NCBI GenBank assembly: GCA_037624485.1
Contig: JASJJC010000009.1
Span: 62,001-126,000 of the forward strand
DNA length: 64,000 nucleotides
From: JAFMKE01 sp037624485
Lineage (GTDB): Bacteria > Bacteroidota > Bacteroidia > Chitinophagales > UBA8649
Direction of reading: 5' to 3'
In this document: in pieces, positions 8,476 to 18,081 of the stretch
Position numbering within the stretch: the first letter of the stretch is position 1
Layout of the letters: the number at the start of each line of letters is the position of its first letter
The notes under the pieces: generated by a model
The model's input: only the letters and a program-made list of their open reading frames with translations
Told to the model about the DNA's origin: nothing
The model's database searches: none
Program-made: the position numbers and the translations under genes

Positions 8476-11400
8476 TTAATTTTCTTTTTTCTTTTTGCCT
8501 TTTTCTTTGCCTTTTTCAAAATCCATCACTTCCTGGGGCACTCCAGGATTATTTGAGCCACCTGACAGAGGTGATTTAGGTATTGAAAACTCGTTACTAC
8601 TCTTATCTTTCCCTTTGTTTTTTCCTTTCCCTTGATTCTTCTCAAAATTCAATACTTCTTGTGGTACATTCGAATTGGCAGGATTTGACACATCTTGAAC
8701 AGGTTCGGCGGGGACACCTTCTTCAGAATTTTCATTTATAGGTTTAACTTTGGTAGGGTCCGGTGGAGGTAAAGTTCCTCCTTCTTCCAAAATTTTCATT
8801 CTTTGGATAAAAGCTAGCGCTTTCATTTCGTTAATGCCTCTATACGTATAAAAACTTGCACCATCTCCCTGAATTTTTCGCTTTTCAGGTTTTATCATAT
8901 TAATTTTTTCAATGATATCTCTAAATGAAGAAGCAACCTCCATTAAAGTAGTCGTGTAGGTTATGTATACGAAGTCATTATATTCCGTTTTTAGGTAAAT
9001 GTTCATGTAGTCTGAACCCATTCTGTGTCCAAATTCCAGATAACCGTTAATTCTTTTATGTATTCCTTTATCGCCAATAAAAGAGAGTCCAAATTGTCCC
9101 TCTGATCGATAAATTCTCTCGGTGGGGTAGTACTTCATGTTCACATCGGTAAAAATCATGGAACTTTTTAAGTCTTTTGGTTTCTTAAACGTACCGGTTA
9201 AAGACAATTCATCCTGCATTTTCGCAAAAGATTTAGGCTCCAAAAATTCTGCCCAATGAGCAAGTAATTCTTCGTCATAGTAAACATCCCTTCTTCCAAA
9301 ATTATCCTCCAACAAGTAATATCCCATTTTATCTAGAATGGCTTCATCAAAACCTATGGGCAAAGAAATACTTACATTAAAACTATACTCATCTTCAGTT
9401 AAATCTGTTCTAATTTGACCTGCTATTTTTTCTTCCACTGCACCATAATTCAGAGAAAAATCCATACTCCCTTCTCCTTTTATGATATTCTCAGAGGGAA
9501 GGAATTTTAATAAATTGCCTTTTATTGGACCATCGCTGTTTATTTTTTCTGCTTGTCCAAAAGTGTAGAGTTGAGTTTTAGCATCGTGTTTTAAAATTCC
9601 ATCCACTTCTAGCATTGCGACATCTAAAGGACCAATTTGATTATTCAAGATATTGGTATATATAGGTTTTGCTGCAACAGGATTAACGAATATCCCGGTG
9701 CGTAAGAGTTTCCCTTCAGGATTTTTTACACCATCAATGGTTAAATCAAGGCTATCGGGGTCAACATTGCCATCAATTTGTAGGAAATTTGATGCGACGT
9801 ATTCATTTTTGAAATCTACTTTTGCAAATCCATTAATTTTTACATCATTCAAGCTTGAGTATATATCTACATCTCCATAAAACTGGACATCTGGATAAAC
9901 AATAAAACTATCGGCTTTGGTTATTAAACCACGCGCATGAAGAATATTTTCAGGCTTAGGTCCCTTTTTCTTATCCATCTTGCTCGAGTCGGCTAAAATA
10001 GACTCAATTTTTGTGAGCTTAAGATATTGTGTAGGGATATTTTTAGTTTCGTACTTGTATTGACCAGTGCCGGTAAAATCGTTTTTACCAGATATAGTAA
10101 TCGTCACGTCCTTCATGATATGTCGCTTACTTCCTGCACTTGCCTCAATAGTAGCTTGGGTTAATGTTTCCATGCGCGCTTCGGGATAAATAGAAACTTT
10201 TCCATCATGAGGAATAACCCGACTATCTGCTATAAATATTTCAGTAACACCGCTAGCTTCAATAATAGATTCTTCTAAGCTATAATCTGCATTAGTAGCG
10301 ATAAAGGATAAAGAATCTTGACTAGATTTTAAGGAGGTGAAAGGAGCACCTGTGCTTCCCTCGGGAACAGAAAATTCTAATTTCTTATTATCAATATCCC
10401 AAAAGAATTCATCAATAGTGGTTACATATTGATTGTAGTTAAACTCTGTGCGATTTTCATTGGTATTGGATTTGAAGTATCCAGTATTTTCAGTGAAATC
10501 AACATATGCATTAACATTTGGAGTATTGAAGGTTACCTTATCTCCATCAATCGTTTTGATTTTTAATGCGGCAGAATCAGCTAATAATTCTGTTGATTTA
10601 AATCTAAATCGATTAGAAGTCAATTGGCCATCATCCCAATCAATTAGTCCAGCACCATGTATAGCTTTATTTGTAATCTCTATTTGCCCATTTAACTGTG
10701 TTTTATTATTAAACATATTGAAAGGGCTTGTTGGGCCTGAGTATGCAATCATGCTATCTAAATAAGGGAACCACTCCACAGAACTGAAGGTATTATTAAG
10801 CTCTGGTGCTTCATACAGGCCTTCAGATTCTTCAATTGTAAATCTATCAGTTGCTGCTAAAAGCGAGTCAGGGTAGTATATAATATGGCCCGATTCGAAT
10901 TTTGTGGTTTGGAATTCTACTAGCCCAGAGCCTGTTAAACCTTTATTATCAAGCGATAGCTCACCAGCAGATATACCTTTACCGCCGTATACGGGCAGTC
11001 CTTCTAAGGGGGTTGAAACTTGGAATCCCAATGATAAATCATCTTGCAGGCGTAAAGGTTGGTCAATATTAGGGAAAATTCCTCCAGAATATAATTGGCC
11101 ATTAAATTTTAAAGTTTGCTGGTTTATATGCATCAAAGAATCGATGATAAATGGACTTATCTCATAATAGAAATCTTCTTTTTTATAAGCGCCACCTCCA
11201 ATTTTGATATCTTCATAAAAGACTTTACTATATGATTTGGATTCGAATATTGGAAACTGTGCTAACGCTGAATTGCCCGATTTATTTATTGGTAAATTAA
11301 TTTGCAGACTTCCGGAAAGTTGAGATAATGTTGAATTTATAGGGCGCAATATAGCTTGTCCATATTGATCCAACTTGTCTCCATCAGGGATGTTAATAAT

Positions 11401-13260
11401 GAGGGTGTCTATTTGCGGAAGATCCATTGAGAACTCCTCGTAATTAAAATAATTATCTGTCCCAAAGAAGTCTATGCGGCCAGAGAAGAATAAACCATTA
11501 AAAAGCATATTTCTATTTTTTTCGATAGTAATCTTTTGACTATCAGGAAAAAATAAAGTTGAATTAGCTATACTAATTGGTATTTTCTTTACGCCTTCTA
11601 GATTTAATGATTTGTTGTCTAGATTTATGCTTGCATTTTTCACCTTATTATTGGAAAGAAAAGTGATGTCATCATAATCTTTTTTCTCAGCATTTGCCAA
11701 TACATAGTGACTTACTTTTGGCTTTACTTCGATTTTTTCAGATTTTTTATCATAGGTAATAAAACCCTCTTGGACTAGATTAAAGATAACTGGCTTAACT
11801 TGTTGAACAGTCAAGTTGGGGGATATTTGTTGAGCAAAATCGTAAGCATATATATAATTTTGCATGTTTGTCTCCGAATATATTCGAAGAATAGATAAAG
11901 GATCATAACTTACATTACCTCTTAAATCTTGCATTTTTTGCTTGCTAAAATATTCCTTAGACTCAAAACTAGCAGCTTTTAGGCCTGATGAGCTTAGTGT
12001 GCTCAAATTAATTTCGTTTTCATCAAGCTTCCAAGTAATAACATCAACTTTAAAATCTAATTTATGGTAGGAATTAAAAAAACTATACTTCGTTATATTA
12101 CCATCATTTTTGACGAGTTTTATTGAATTATTGGGTATATCATAAGACAAATCTATACGTGGATGGTAAATTGAGTCTTCATCAAAATATAAAGAAATTT
12201 CAGCATTACTGCTACTAATTTTTTCTGGCAGGTTGATGGTTATTGAATTTGTAAGTGCTCGAAGTATTTTTTGTTTTGAATTTTCTTTGTAAATAATTAG
12301 TTCAGAGGGCTCTCCAACACTACTGCCCAATATTTTAGAACCCGCTAAAGTAAATCCACCATAGTACATTACATTAGGGGTCAGTTGTTGGGGGGGCACA
12401 TTTTCTTTTTGAGCAGAAAATCGAGGAAATCTTGTAGTTTCAGCATTCGCAGTGCTAACCATCTTATCTTCTAGCTTACCTATAATACTAGATTCGAAAT
12501 AATCTTTATAAGTAAATATCACTTCTTCAATAACATATCCTTGACTCTTTAGGTTGACCTCATAGGCACCAAACAAAGCTCTAACCTCAGCGTCGGGGAG
12601 ACCGGCTCGCTCCCAATTTACCTTTCCTTTTGACCCATTCCATTTGTGCGTGGTGTAGTCATAGATTCCCGAAGTATTAAGTATTTTTATGGAGTCTCCA
12701 CCTGTTTTGCCAATCAAATGGCCTGAATTAAGCGTTACAATTGGCCCATTTTCATTAATACTTAGCGTAAACTGATTGGTGCTTAACTTCCATATTTTCC
12801 CTTTACTAAACCACAATGCATTTTCGCGAAAAAGAGGAATGGTAAACTCAATAAAGTCTATAATTGATTTGCTATCTCCAGGTGTTGCATTATCCATTAA
12901 TGCCATCAAAGTCTGTTGAAATTGACTCCATTGATTGGCTGCTAACGGGATTTCGTTGAGTGCCAGGTAATGCTTTAATAATTGTTGAAGCTGCGGATAA
13001 GCTTTACCTCTTAGTTTCAGCATTTTATTACTGGACTCGATAAGATCATCTATGACTTTATCTGCTATTAAATTTTGCTTAAGCTTGGCGTCAAACTCCT
13101 TGTATAGGTCTTTTAATTCTGATCGATTGGTTGCCTCGAATTTTTGCTTTAATGCTGTTACAAACGCTTCTTTGTTTGTTGGTAAGGTATCGATGATTTG
13201 TCCTTTCACCGAAGGTATAAGCCACCACGAAATTATAAATAGTAAAATTACATTTTTCAT
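8476..13260 (-). CDS. very large exported protein of unknown function (1594 aa)
   Basis: A signal peptide (hydrophobic LLFIISWWLIP, ending near VKGQ) starts the protein. About 250 mostly helical residues follow, then over 1200 residues rich in beta-strand patterns: repeated GxGxxxFxS-like and IxGxGLIDW segments, with ALKI, VTFNTPNVNAYVDF and similar alternating strands. No catalytic motif is visible. The last ~70 residues are low-complexity and lysine-rich, with a duplicated VPQEVxxFEKxxxKGK motif. It is the last gene of an operon after glmU-like, tpiA and prmA, 4 bases after prmA. The repeating beta structure is compatible with an envelope scaffold or a lipid-bridging protein (OstA- or AsmA-like), but that is only inference. 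I do not recognise a named family. Confidence 0.8.
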   Translation of the reverse strand: MKNVILLFIISWWLIPSVKGQIIDTLPTNKEAFVTALKQKFEATNRSELKDLYKEFDAKLKQNLIADKVIDDLIESSNKMLKLRGKAYPQLQQLLKHYLALNEIPLAANQWSQFQQTLMALMDNATPGDSKSIIDFIEFTIPLFRENALWFSKGKIWKLSTNQFTLSINENGPIVTLNSGHLIGKTGGDSIKILNTSGIYDYTTHKWNGSKGKVNWERAGLPDAEVRALFGAYEVNLKSQGYVIEEVIFTYKDYFESSIIGKLEDKMVSTANAETTRFPRFSAQKENVPPQQLTPNVMYYGGFTLAGSKILGSSVGEPSELIIYKENSKQKILRALTNSITINLPEKISSSNAEISLYFDEDSIYHPRIDLSYDIPNNSIKLVKNDGNITKYSFFNSYHKLDFKVDVITWKLDENEINLSTLSSSGLKAASFESKEYFSKQKMQDLRGNVSYDPLSILRIYSETNMQNYIYAYDFAQQISPNLTVQQVKPVIFNLVQEGFITYDKKSEKIEVKPKVSHYVLANAEKKDYDDITFLSNNKVKNASINLDNKSLNLEGVKKIPISIANSTLFFPDSQKITIEKNRNMLFNGLFFSGRIDFFGTDNYFNYEEFSMDLPQIDTLIINIPDGDKLDQYGQAILRPINSTLSQLSGSLQINLPINKSGNSALAQFPIFESKSYSKVFYEDIKIGGGAYKKEDFYYEISPFIIDSLMHINQQTLKFNGQLYSGGIFPNIDQPLRLQDDLSLGFQVSTPLEGLPVYGGKGISAGELSLDNKGLTGSGLVEFQTTKFESGHIIYYPDSLLAATDRFTIEESEGLYEAPELNNTFSSVEWFPYLDSMIAYSGPTSPFNMFNNKTQLNGQIEITNKAIHGAGLIDWDDGQLTSNRFRFKSTELLADSAALKIKTIDGDKVTFNTPNVNAYVDFTENTGYFKSNTNENRTEFNYNQYVTTIDEFFWDIDNKKLEFSVPEGSTGAPFTSLKSSQDSLSFIATNADYSLEESIIEASGVTEIFIADSRVIPHDGKVSIYPEARMETLTQATIEASAGSKRHIMKDVTITISGKNDFTGTGQYKYETKNIPTQYLKLTKIESILADSSKMDKKKGPKPENILHARGLITKADSFIVYPDVQFYGDVDIYSSLNDVKINGFAKVDFKNEYVASNFLQIDGNVDPDSLDLTIDGVKNPEGKLLRTGIFVNPVAAKPIYTNILNNQIGPLDVAMLEVDGILKHDAKTQLYTFGQAEKINSDGPIKGNLLKFLPSENIIKGEGSMDFSLNYGAVEEKIAGQIRTDLTEDEYSFNVSISLPIGFDEAILDKMGYYLLEDNFGRRDVYYDEELLAHWAEFLEPKSFAKMQDELSLTGTFKKPKDLKSSMIFTDVNMKYYPTERIYRSEGQFGLSFIGDKGIHKRINGYLEFGHRMGSDYMNIYLKTEYNDFVYITYTTTLMEVASSFRDIIEKINMIKPEKRKIQGDGASFYTYRGINEMKALAFIQRMKILEEGGTLPPPDPTKVKPINENSEEGVPAEPVQDVSNPANSNVPQEVLNFEKNQGKGKNKGKDKSSNEFSIPKSPLSGGSNNPGVPQEVMDFEKGKEKGKKKKEN

Positions 13261-13264
13261 ATGA

Positions 13265-14095
13265 TTATGATTTAGAGTAGTGTAAGGCTACCCAATTTTC
13301 TTGGTTTTTCCGATTCACAAAAATTAAATCCATGGAATGGGCTGATTTTTTTATTTCTTCCTCTTGATTTAACAAGATACCACTCAGTAAAATGTCTCCT
13401 TTGGGTGTTAATAATGAGATAAGTTTACCTAAATTTTCCTTAATAGTATTTGTAGTTACATTCGCTAGAATAATTTCGTACTTTTTATCAGGAACAATGG
13501 CTATATCTCCATGGTGGGGATGGATCTTTATGCATTTATTGATTTGAGCATTTTCAATGGTATTTTGATAGGCCGGTTCTTCAATATCGTTGGCTTGAAT
13601 TTCATCTGCTCCCATTTTCTCTGCAAGCAAACTTAATATACCTGTACCACATCCAAAATCTAATACTAACTTGTTTTTGAAATTCATCGAAAGCATAATC
13701 GACATGACCATTGCAGTTGTTGCATGATGCCCAGTACCAAATGCCATTTTGGGCTCAATGACTAATTCATATTTCACCGCCTGACTGGGATGAAATGATG
13801 CCCTTACTAGGCATTCATCCCCAATTTTAATGGCTTTGAAATTTTTTTCCCACTCTTGATTCCAGTTTTTATTTTCAAGAATTCCAACGGTGTACTCAAG
13901 GCCTTGTAAGAATGATAAAGAATTCAAGGTTTCTTGAAGTTTTTCCTCCTTAAAATTAGCATTACTGATATACGCATTCAAGGTATTTGTATCGACTTCT
14001 TCAAAAGAATCGAATTGTAATTGATCTAAATATGCAATGAGTAATTCATTCTTGCCATTGGTTTTTGTAAATTGAATGAGTTTATAATCAGGCAT
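13265..14095 (-). CDS. prmA: ribosomal protein L11 methyltransferase
   Basis: The enzyme methylates ribosomal protein L11 using S-adenosylmethionine. In 276 residues it has an N-terminal substrate-binding domain and a C-terminal class I methyltransferase domain: MAFGTGHHATTAMVM, then LDFGCGTGILSLLAEKMGA (SAM loop), QANDIEE, and ILANVTTN, the PrmA version of motif IV. Its ATG overlaps the tpiA stop as TAATG, indicating translational coupling. It is followed 4 bases later by the 1594-aa gene. Confidence 0.94.
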   Translation of the reverse strand: MPDYKLIQFTKTNGKNELLIAYLDQLQFDSFEEVDTNTLNAYISNANFKEEKLQETLNSLSFLQGLEYTVGILENKNWNQEWEKNFKAIKIGDECLVRASFHPSQAVKYELVIEPKMAFGTGHHATTAMVMSIMLSMNFKNKLVLDFGCGTGILSLLAEKMGADEIQANDIEEPAYQNTIENAQINKCIKIHPHHGDIAIVPDKKYEIILANVTTNTIKENLGKLISLLTPKGDILLSGILLNQEEEIKKSAHSMDLIFVNRKNQENWVALHYSKS

Positions 14096-14835
14096 TAGAG
14101 TGCATTGATAATCTGAAGAAAATCGGATGCATTTAAAGAGGCACCCCCGACTAAGGCACCATCAATATCTTTTTGTTGGAATAATTCAGTTGCATTTGTA
14201 GGTTTCACACTGCCGCCATAGACGATACTGATGTGATTGGCGGTTTCCTCATCATATAATGAAAGGAGTATTTTTCTTATAAAGGCATGTACTTCTTGAG
14301 CTTGATCAGCGGAGGCGGTTTCTCCCGTTCCAATTGCCCATATAGGTTCATAGGCAATAATGCTATCCAATGCGGCTTCTTTGTTTACTCCAAGTAAGGC
14401 TGTTTTTATTTGTCCCTCGATAAAGGGCAGGTATTCTTTTGATTGACGGAGGCTCAAGCTTTCTCCACAGCAAATAATGGGCACAATATCACTCACTAAG
14501 GCCTGTTTAATCTTGGCATTAACTATTTTATCATTTTCGTTAAAATGAGTTCTTCTTTCGGAATGTCCTATTATCACAAATTCGGCACCTAAAGATTGTA
14601 ACATTTGACTTGATATCTCCCCTGTATATGCTCCGTTTTCGAATTGACAAAGATTTTGAGCGCCGACAGCGATGCGATCATCAACTATCTCCTGAACGAC
14701 TCCTAAATGGGTATAAGGCACACAGATTATGGTAGAATTGTCACCTAATCCTTCCTTTAAGTCAATCACCAAATTGATAGCTTCATCGATGGTTGTATTC
14801 ATTTTCCAATTCCCAATTACTACTTTCCTACTCAT
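14095..14835 (-). CDS. tpiA: triosephosphate isomerase
   Basis: The glycolytic enzyme interconverting dihydroxyacetone phosphate and glyceraldehyde 3-phosphate. It has 246 residues, with catalytic Lys11 in NWKMN, His91 in IIGHSERR and Glu163 in AYEPIWAIGTG, and the phosphate-binding YGGSVKPTN and GGASL loops near the end. All key residues are present. It overlaps both neighbours by the TAATG arrangement: its ATG with the glmU-like stop at 14835, and its stop with the prmA start at 14095. Confidence 0.97.
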   Translation of the reverse strand: MSRKVVIGNWKMNTTIDEAINLVIDLKEGLGDNSTIICVPYTHLGVVQEIVDDRIAVGAQNLCQFENGAYTGEISSQMLQSLGAEFVIIGHSERRTHFNENDKIVNAKIKQALVSDIVPIICCGESLSLRQSKEYLPFIEGQIKTALLGVNKEAALDSIIAYEPIWAIGTGETASADQAQEVHAFIRKILLSLYDEETANHISIVYGGSVKPTNATELFQQKDIDGALVGGASLNASDFLQIINAL

Positions 14836-16010
14836 TATTCCTGACTATTTTCGTATATGAATTTAAGGATATTCTTATCATCCTCACTTAAGTTTTTGCC
14901 TCTTCGTTCCATAACTCGTTCCGCTACTTCTAGGGCGGATTCTAATCTATATTTGGTAGACCCTTCCGACCCACCCCAACTGAATGATCGAATAAACTTT
15001 TGAGGAAAGCCACCGCCAAAAATATTAGCAAAGACACCTACCACAGTTCCTGTATTAAACATGGTATTGATACCACATTTACTATGGTCTCCCATGATTA
15101 GACCAAGAAATTGAAGACGACTATTGATAAAGTTCTTTTTATTATAACTGTAGACTTTTACTTCGCCATAATTATTTTTCAAATTAGAGTTATTGGTGTC
15201 CGCACCCAGATTACACCATTCTCCAATAACTGAATTCCCTAAAAATCCATCATGCCCCTTGTTGCTATATCCTTGTATTACAGAATTATTAACTTCTCCA
15301 CCAACTTTGCTATACGGGCCAATAGTGGTGGCTCCATATATTTTAGTGCTAAGCTTCAAAACTGCATTGTTACATAAAGCAAGTGCTCCCCTAACAACAG
15401 ATCCTTCCATCACCTCGGCATCTTTTCCAATGTAGATAGGCCCATTTGTAGTATTAAGTATTGCTCCTTCCACGCTCGCCCCTTCCTCAATAAATAATTG
15501 ATTTTGAGGTCCAATTAAAGAATTGGTTTGGCTTAGAGGATTGGAGATTCGATTAGCAATAACTCTGGCAAAATCTTGTCTTAGTATGTATTCGTTTTTA
15601 CTGAAAATATCCCACGGATAATTAATTTGCATGACTTGGCCATCAAACTGAATTTCTTCTTCAAACACCTCTTTACCCACTTGAACGTATGAAGCGATTA
15701 AATCCTCATGGTGGTATAGCGACTGACCTAAGGACAAACTTTTTATCGCTTGCCAAAGCAGGTCATCTGGAATTATGCATGAGTTTACAAGGAGATATGC
15801 ATGATTTGGCTTTGGTTTCCAGGTGTCCCAATTACTTAAATAGGGCGCGCAAGTTTTTATTTGCGGGGTCTCTTTCGTATAGTGCTGCCATTTCTCTTGA
15901 ATAGTGCTAATTCCTACTCGCAACAATGAAATGGGTTTGCTTAATGTTAGTGGATTAAGATTAATCCAATTTTCATAATGATCACTTAAAACAAAAATGG
16001 GCGCTGACAT
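14835..16010 (-). CDS. alternative GlmU-type sugar-phosphate nucleotidyltransferase/acetyltransferase family protein
   Basis: A 391-residue protein. The N-terminal region begins FVLSDHYENWINLNPLTLSKPISLLRVG and lacks the classical LAAGxGTRM nucleotide loop; the PLT...P...LRVG pattern is typical of the Bacteroidota alternative GlmU group. The C-terminal half is a left-handed beta-helix of hexapeptide repeats, including GPIYIGKDAEVMEGSVVRG, STKIYGATTIGPYSKVGGEV and TMFNTGTVVGVFANIFGGG. Such proteins are proposed to make UDP-GlcNAc from glucosamine 1-phosphate. It is first in the tpiA-prmA-1594-aa operon. Sugar specificity is inferred from family only. Confidence 0.8.
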   Translation of the reverse strand: MSAPIFVLSDHYENWINLNPLTLSKPISLLRVGISTIQEKWQHYTKETPQIKTCAPYLSNWDTWKPKPNHAYLLVNSCIIPDDLLWQAIKSLSLGQSLYHHEDLIASYVQVGKEVFEEEIQFDGQVMQINYPWDIFSKNEYILRQDFARVIANRISNPLSQTNSLIGPQNQLFIEEGASVEGAILNTTNGPIYIGKDAEVMEGSVVRGALALCNNAVLKLSTKIYGATTIGPYSKVGGEVNNSVIQGYSNKGHDGFLGNSVIGEWCNLGADTNNSNLKNNYGEVKVYSYNKKNFINSRLQFLGLIMGDHSKCGINTMFNTGTVVGVFANIFGGGFPQKFIRSFSWGGSEGSTKYRLESALEVAERVMERRGKNLSEDDKNILKFIYENSQE

Positions 16011-16058
16011 CCCGTAAATTTAGGAAAATCTGATGAATAGTTTAGTTTTATTCGTGAA

Positions 16059-16154
16059 ATGCTTTGGGAGAATTTTAAAGAGGAAGTTCTAAATGAAGTA
16101 TGCTCCTTACTCTCTCTTGGTCTTGTTTTTTTGATTTTATTTTCCTACATTTAA
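16059..16154 (+). CDS. possible 31-residue membrane microprotein
   Basis: A short frame beginning MLWENFKEEVL and ending in a hydrophobic segment (LLSLGLVFLILFSYI), so an amphipathic start plus one membrane helix. It sits in the gap between the divergent glmU-like gene and ykuK and ends 16 bases before the ykuK start. No Shine-Dalgarno sequence is visible. The hydrophobic pattern is suggestive, but a frame this short in T-rich DNA can arise by chance. Confidence 0.2.
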   Translation: MLWENFKEEVLNEVCSLLSLGLVFLILFSYI

Positions 16155-16170
16155 ATAGCAATCTAAACAT

Positions 16171-16641
16171 ATGAGCTGGCGAAAATTGGATGGAACTTTC
16201 CTTGATAATGATTTACCAAAATTGGTGGAGGATACCATTCAGCATGAAATTAAGGCTGGTTATCAATTGAAAGTGTGTGTTGGAACAGATTCACAGGTTT
16301 ACCGAAATCATATTGAATTTGCGAGTGCGGTAGTCTTTTTAAGGCAGGGTAGTGGGGGGTTTATGTTTGTTAATAACCACAGGCATGTTGGAATAATGTC
16401 AATCAAAGAAAGAATGATAACCGAAGTTGCTCAAAGTATCGAAGTTGCATACAGCATTTGTGATATACTAGACAATTATAAGGTGGATTTTGAGGTACAT
16501 GCTGATATCAATACAAATCCTAATTTTAAATCCAATACCGCATTAAGAGAAGCGATGGGTTATATAATGGGTATGGGCTTCCAATTTAAAGCAAAACCTG
16601 AAGCCTTTGCAAGCACTTCTTGCGCGGATAAGGTGGTTTAA
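16171..16641 (+). CDS. YkuK-family RNase H-like protein (DUF458)
   Basis: A 156-residue protein matching the YkuK/DUF458 group, which has an RNase H-like fold. Features are KVCVGTDSQVYRN near residue 35 with an acidic residue in the first strand, NHRHVGIMSIKERMITEV, a VHADINTNPNFKS acidic strand, and a C-terminal KPEAFASTSCADKVV. The conserved acidic residues suggest a metal-dependent nuclease, but no activity has been firmly assigned to the family. It converges on dapA with a 36-base gap. Confidence 0.82.
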   Translation: MSWRKLDGTFLDNDLPKLVEDTIQHEIKAGYQLKVCVGTDSQVYRNHIEFASAVVFLRQGSGGFMFVNNHRHVGIMSIKERMITEVAQSIEVAYSICDILDNYKVDFEVHADINTNPNFKSNTALREAMGYIMGMGFQFKAKPEAFASTSCADKVV

Positions 16642-16677
16642 TTAATAATCAACTTCGAAGGTCTCTATGGAATTATT

Positions 16678-17544
16678 TCAATCAAAGTAAGACTGAATTC
16701 TTGCTCTTAGGTCTTGGCTAATTGGCACCAAAGGCAGTCTGAGATCTTCCGAGCATAAATTTTGTTTATAAAGAGCCGCTTTAATACCTGCAGGGTTATT
16801 TTCTTCAAAAATCATCTTGATAAGATCTAAGAAAGAAAATTGCAAAGAACTAGCCTTGCTAAAATCAGCCTCTAAAGCTGCATTAATCATCTGTGTGAAA
16901 GATACAGGAATAGCTTGTGCAACGACAGAAATTACTCCTGTGCAACCATAGCTTATCATGGGTAAGGCATGGATGTCATCTCCAGAAATCAATTGAAAGG
17001 AGGGGGGTGTTTTTCTCTGAATTTCCATGCTTTGAAGAATATCATTTGCGGCTTCTTTGATACCAATGATTTGTTTAAACTCATTCGCTAATCGAATTGT
17101 CGTCTCAGCCTCCATATTTTGACCTGTTCTGCTCGGTACATTATATAAAATAATGGGCAATGGGCTATTCAAAGCTATATGCTTATAATGTTGAAAAATC
17201 CCTTCTTGAGAAGGCTTATTATAGTTTGGGCTTGAAGATAAAATCGCGCTGTATCCATCTAAGTTAAAACTGTTTATTTGCTTAGAAATACGCATGGTGT
17301 CATTTCCGCCAAATCCTGCAACGAGAGGAACTCTTCCGGCGGTCTTATTTTTTGTAAAATCGAGAAGCTCTTGTTTTTCATTCAAGGTAAGAGTAACTGT
17401 TTCTCCAGTCGTCCCTAAGGTGACCAAGTAATTGACTCCGCCTTGAATGCAATGGTCAATAATTCGACCTAAGCTTTTGAAATCTATTTTTTTATCTTTA
17501 TTAAATGGGGTCACTAAAGCGACACCTGTTCCAGTAAGATTCAT
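16678..17544 (-). CDS. dapA: 4-hydroxy-tetrahydrodipicolinate synthase
   Basis: The first committed enzyme of lysine and diaminopimelate synthesis, condensing pyruvate with aspartate semialdehyde. At 288 residues it is normal length. Schiff-base Lys163 lies in GIKEAA, Tyr134 in LYNVPSRTG and the Thr pair in LGTTGET (residues 45-46); SGDDIHALP and GVISVVAQ are also present. It is last in the minus-strand run DUF4290-accA-DUF6913-dapA, 3 bases after the DUF6913 gene. N-acetylneuraminate lyase is a related alternative, but the motifs favour DapA. Confidence 0.94.
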   Translation of the reverse strand: MNLTGTGVALVTPFNKDKKIDFKSLGRIIDHCIQGGVNYLVTLGTTGETVTLTLNEKQELLDFTKNKTAGRVPLVAGFGGNDTMRISKQINSFNLDGYSAILSSSPNYNKPSQEGIFQHYKHIALNSPLPIILYNVPSRTGQNMEAETTIRLANEFKQIIGIKEAANDILQSMEIQRKTPPSFQLISGDDIHALPMISYGCTGVISVVAQAIPVSFTQMINAALEADFSKASSLQFSFLDLIKMIFEENNPAGIKAALYKQNLCSEDLRLPLVPISQDLRARIQSYFD

Positions 17545-17547
17545 ATT

Positions 17548-18081
17548 CTAGGGGTTTATAGCATGCAAAAAATGATCGATTTGTTGCAAAAGATATCTTA
17601 GACTATCATCTTTTTTTGTATTAATCATTAACTCAAAATAGTTGCTTTTAGAATCATTAAATGCGCCTACTCTGCACCTAGCATTTGATGTTGCCGCGAC
17701 ATATTCTAACGGAAGGCATTCATTCACAAATGCACCGATTAAAATGTCAAGATTCTTTCGATGAAAGTTGTCAATTTTTTCATGCGAAGGTATGTTAAAC
17801 CAGTTAACATTCAATTGATTAAAAAATCTTGGATCGCTATTCTCTTTTTCGCTGTTATTTTGAAAAGAAAGAATACTTACCTCCTTGTTTTTCTGACTTA
17901 AGCTTTCGGCGTATTTAGTAACAGTAATTATATCCTCTGCATGGCTGGCATCAAAAAGAATCCCTATTCTTTTAGCCTGCCCAATGTTTATCATTTCACG
18001 AGGTGTTTTTGGCAAGGACTTGACATCGAATCGTAGTTTTTTTAAGTATAGAAATCGCTTAATGTTTTTAAACCATTTCAT
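17548..18081 (-). CDS. DUF6913 family protein
   Basis: A 177-residue soluble protein with no signal peptide. The N-terminus is basic (WFKNIKRFLYLKKLRF), followed by an alternating alpha/beta pattern: IGILFDASHAEDIITVTKY, EVSILSFQN, NLDILIGAFVNECLPLEYVAATSNARCRVG. I associate it with the Bacteroidota-restricted DUF6913 family, often beside dapA. No catalytic motif is clear and no function is known. It abuts accA with no gap and precedes dapA by 3 bases. Confidence 0.75.
   Translation of the reverse strand: MKWFKNIKRFLYLKKLRFDVKSLPKTPREMINIGQAKRIGILFDASHAEDIITVTKYAESLSQKNKEVSILSFQNNSEKENSDPRFFNQLNVNWFNIPSHEKIDNFHRKNLDILIGAFVNECLPLEYVAATSNARCRVGAFNDSKSNYFELMINTKKDDSLRYLLQQIDHFLHAINP

Noticed and set aside
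14835..16010. Standard GlmU annotation
   Set aside because: The nucleotide-binding signature is absent; only the alternative Bacteroidota GlmU-type group is supported.
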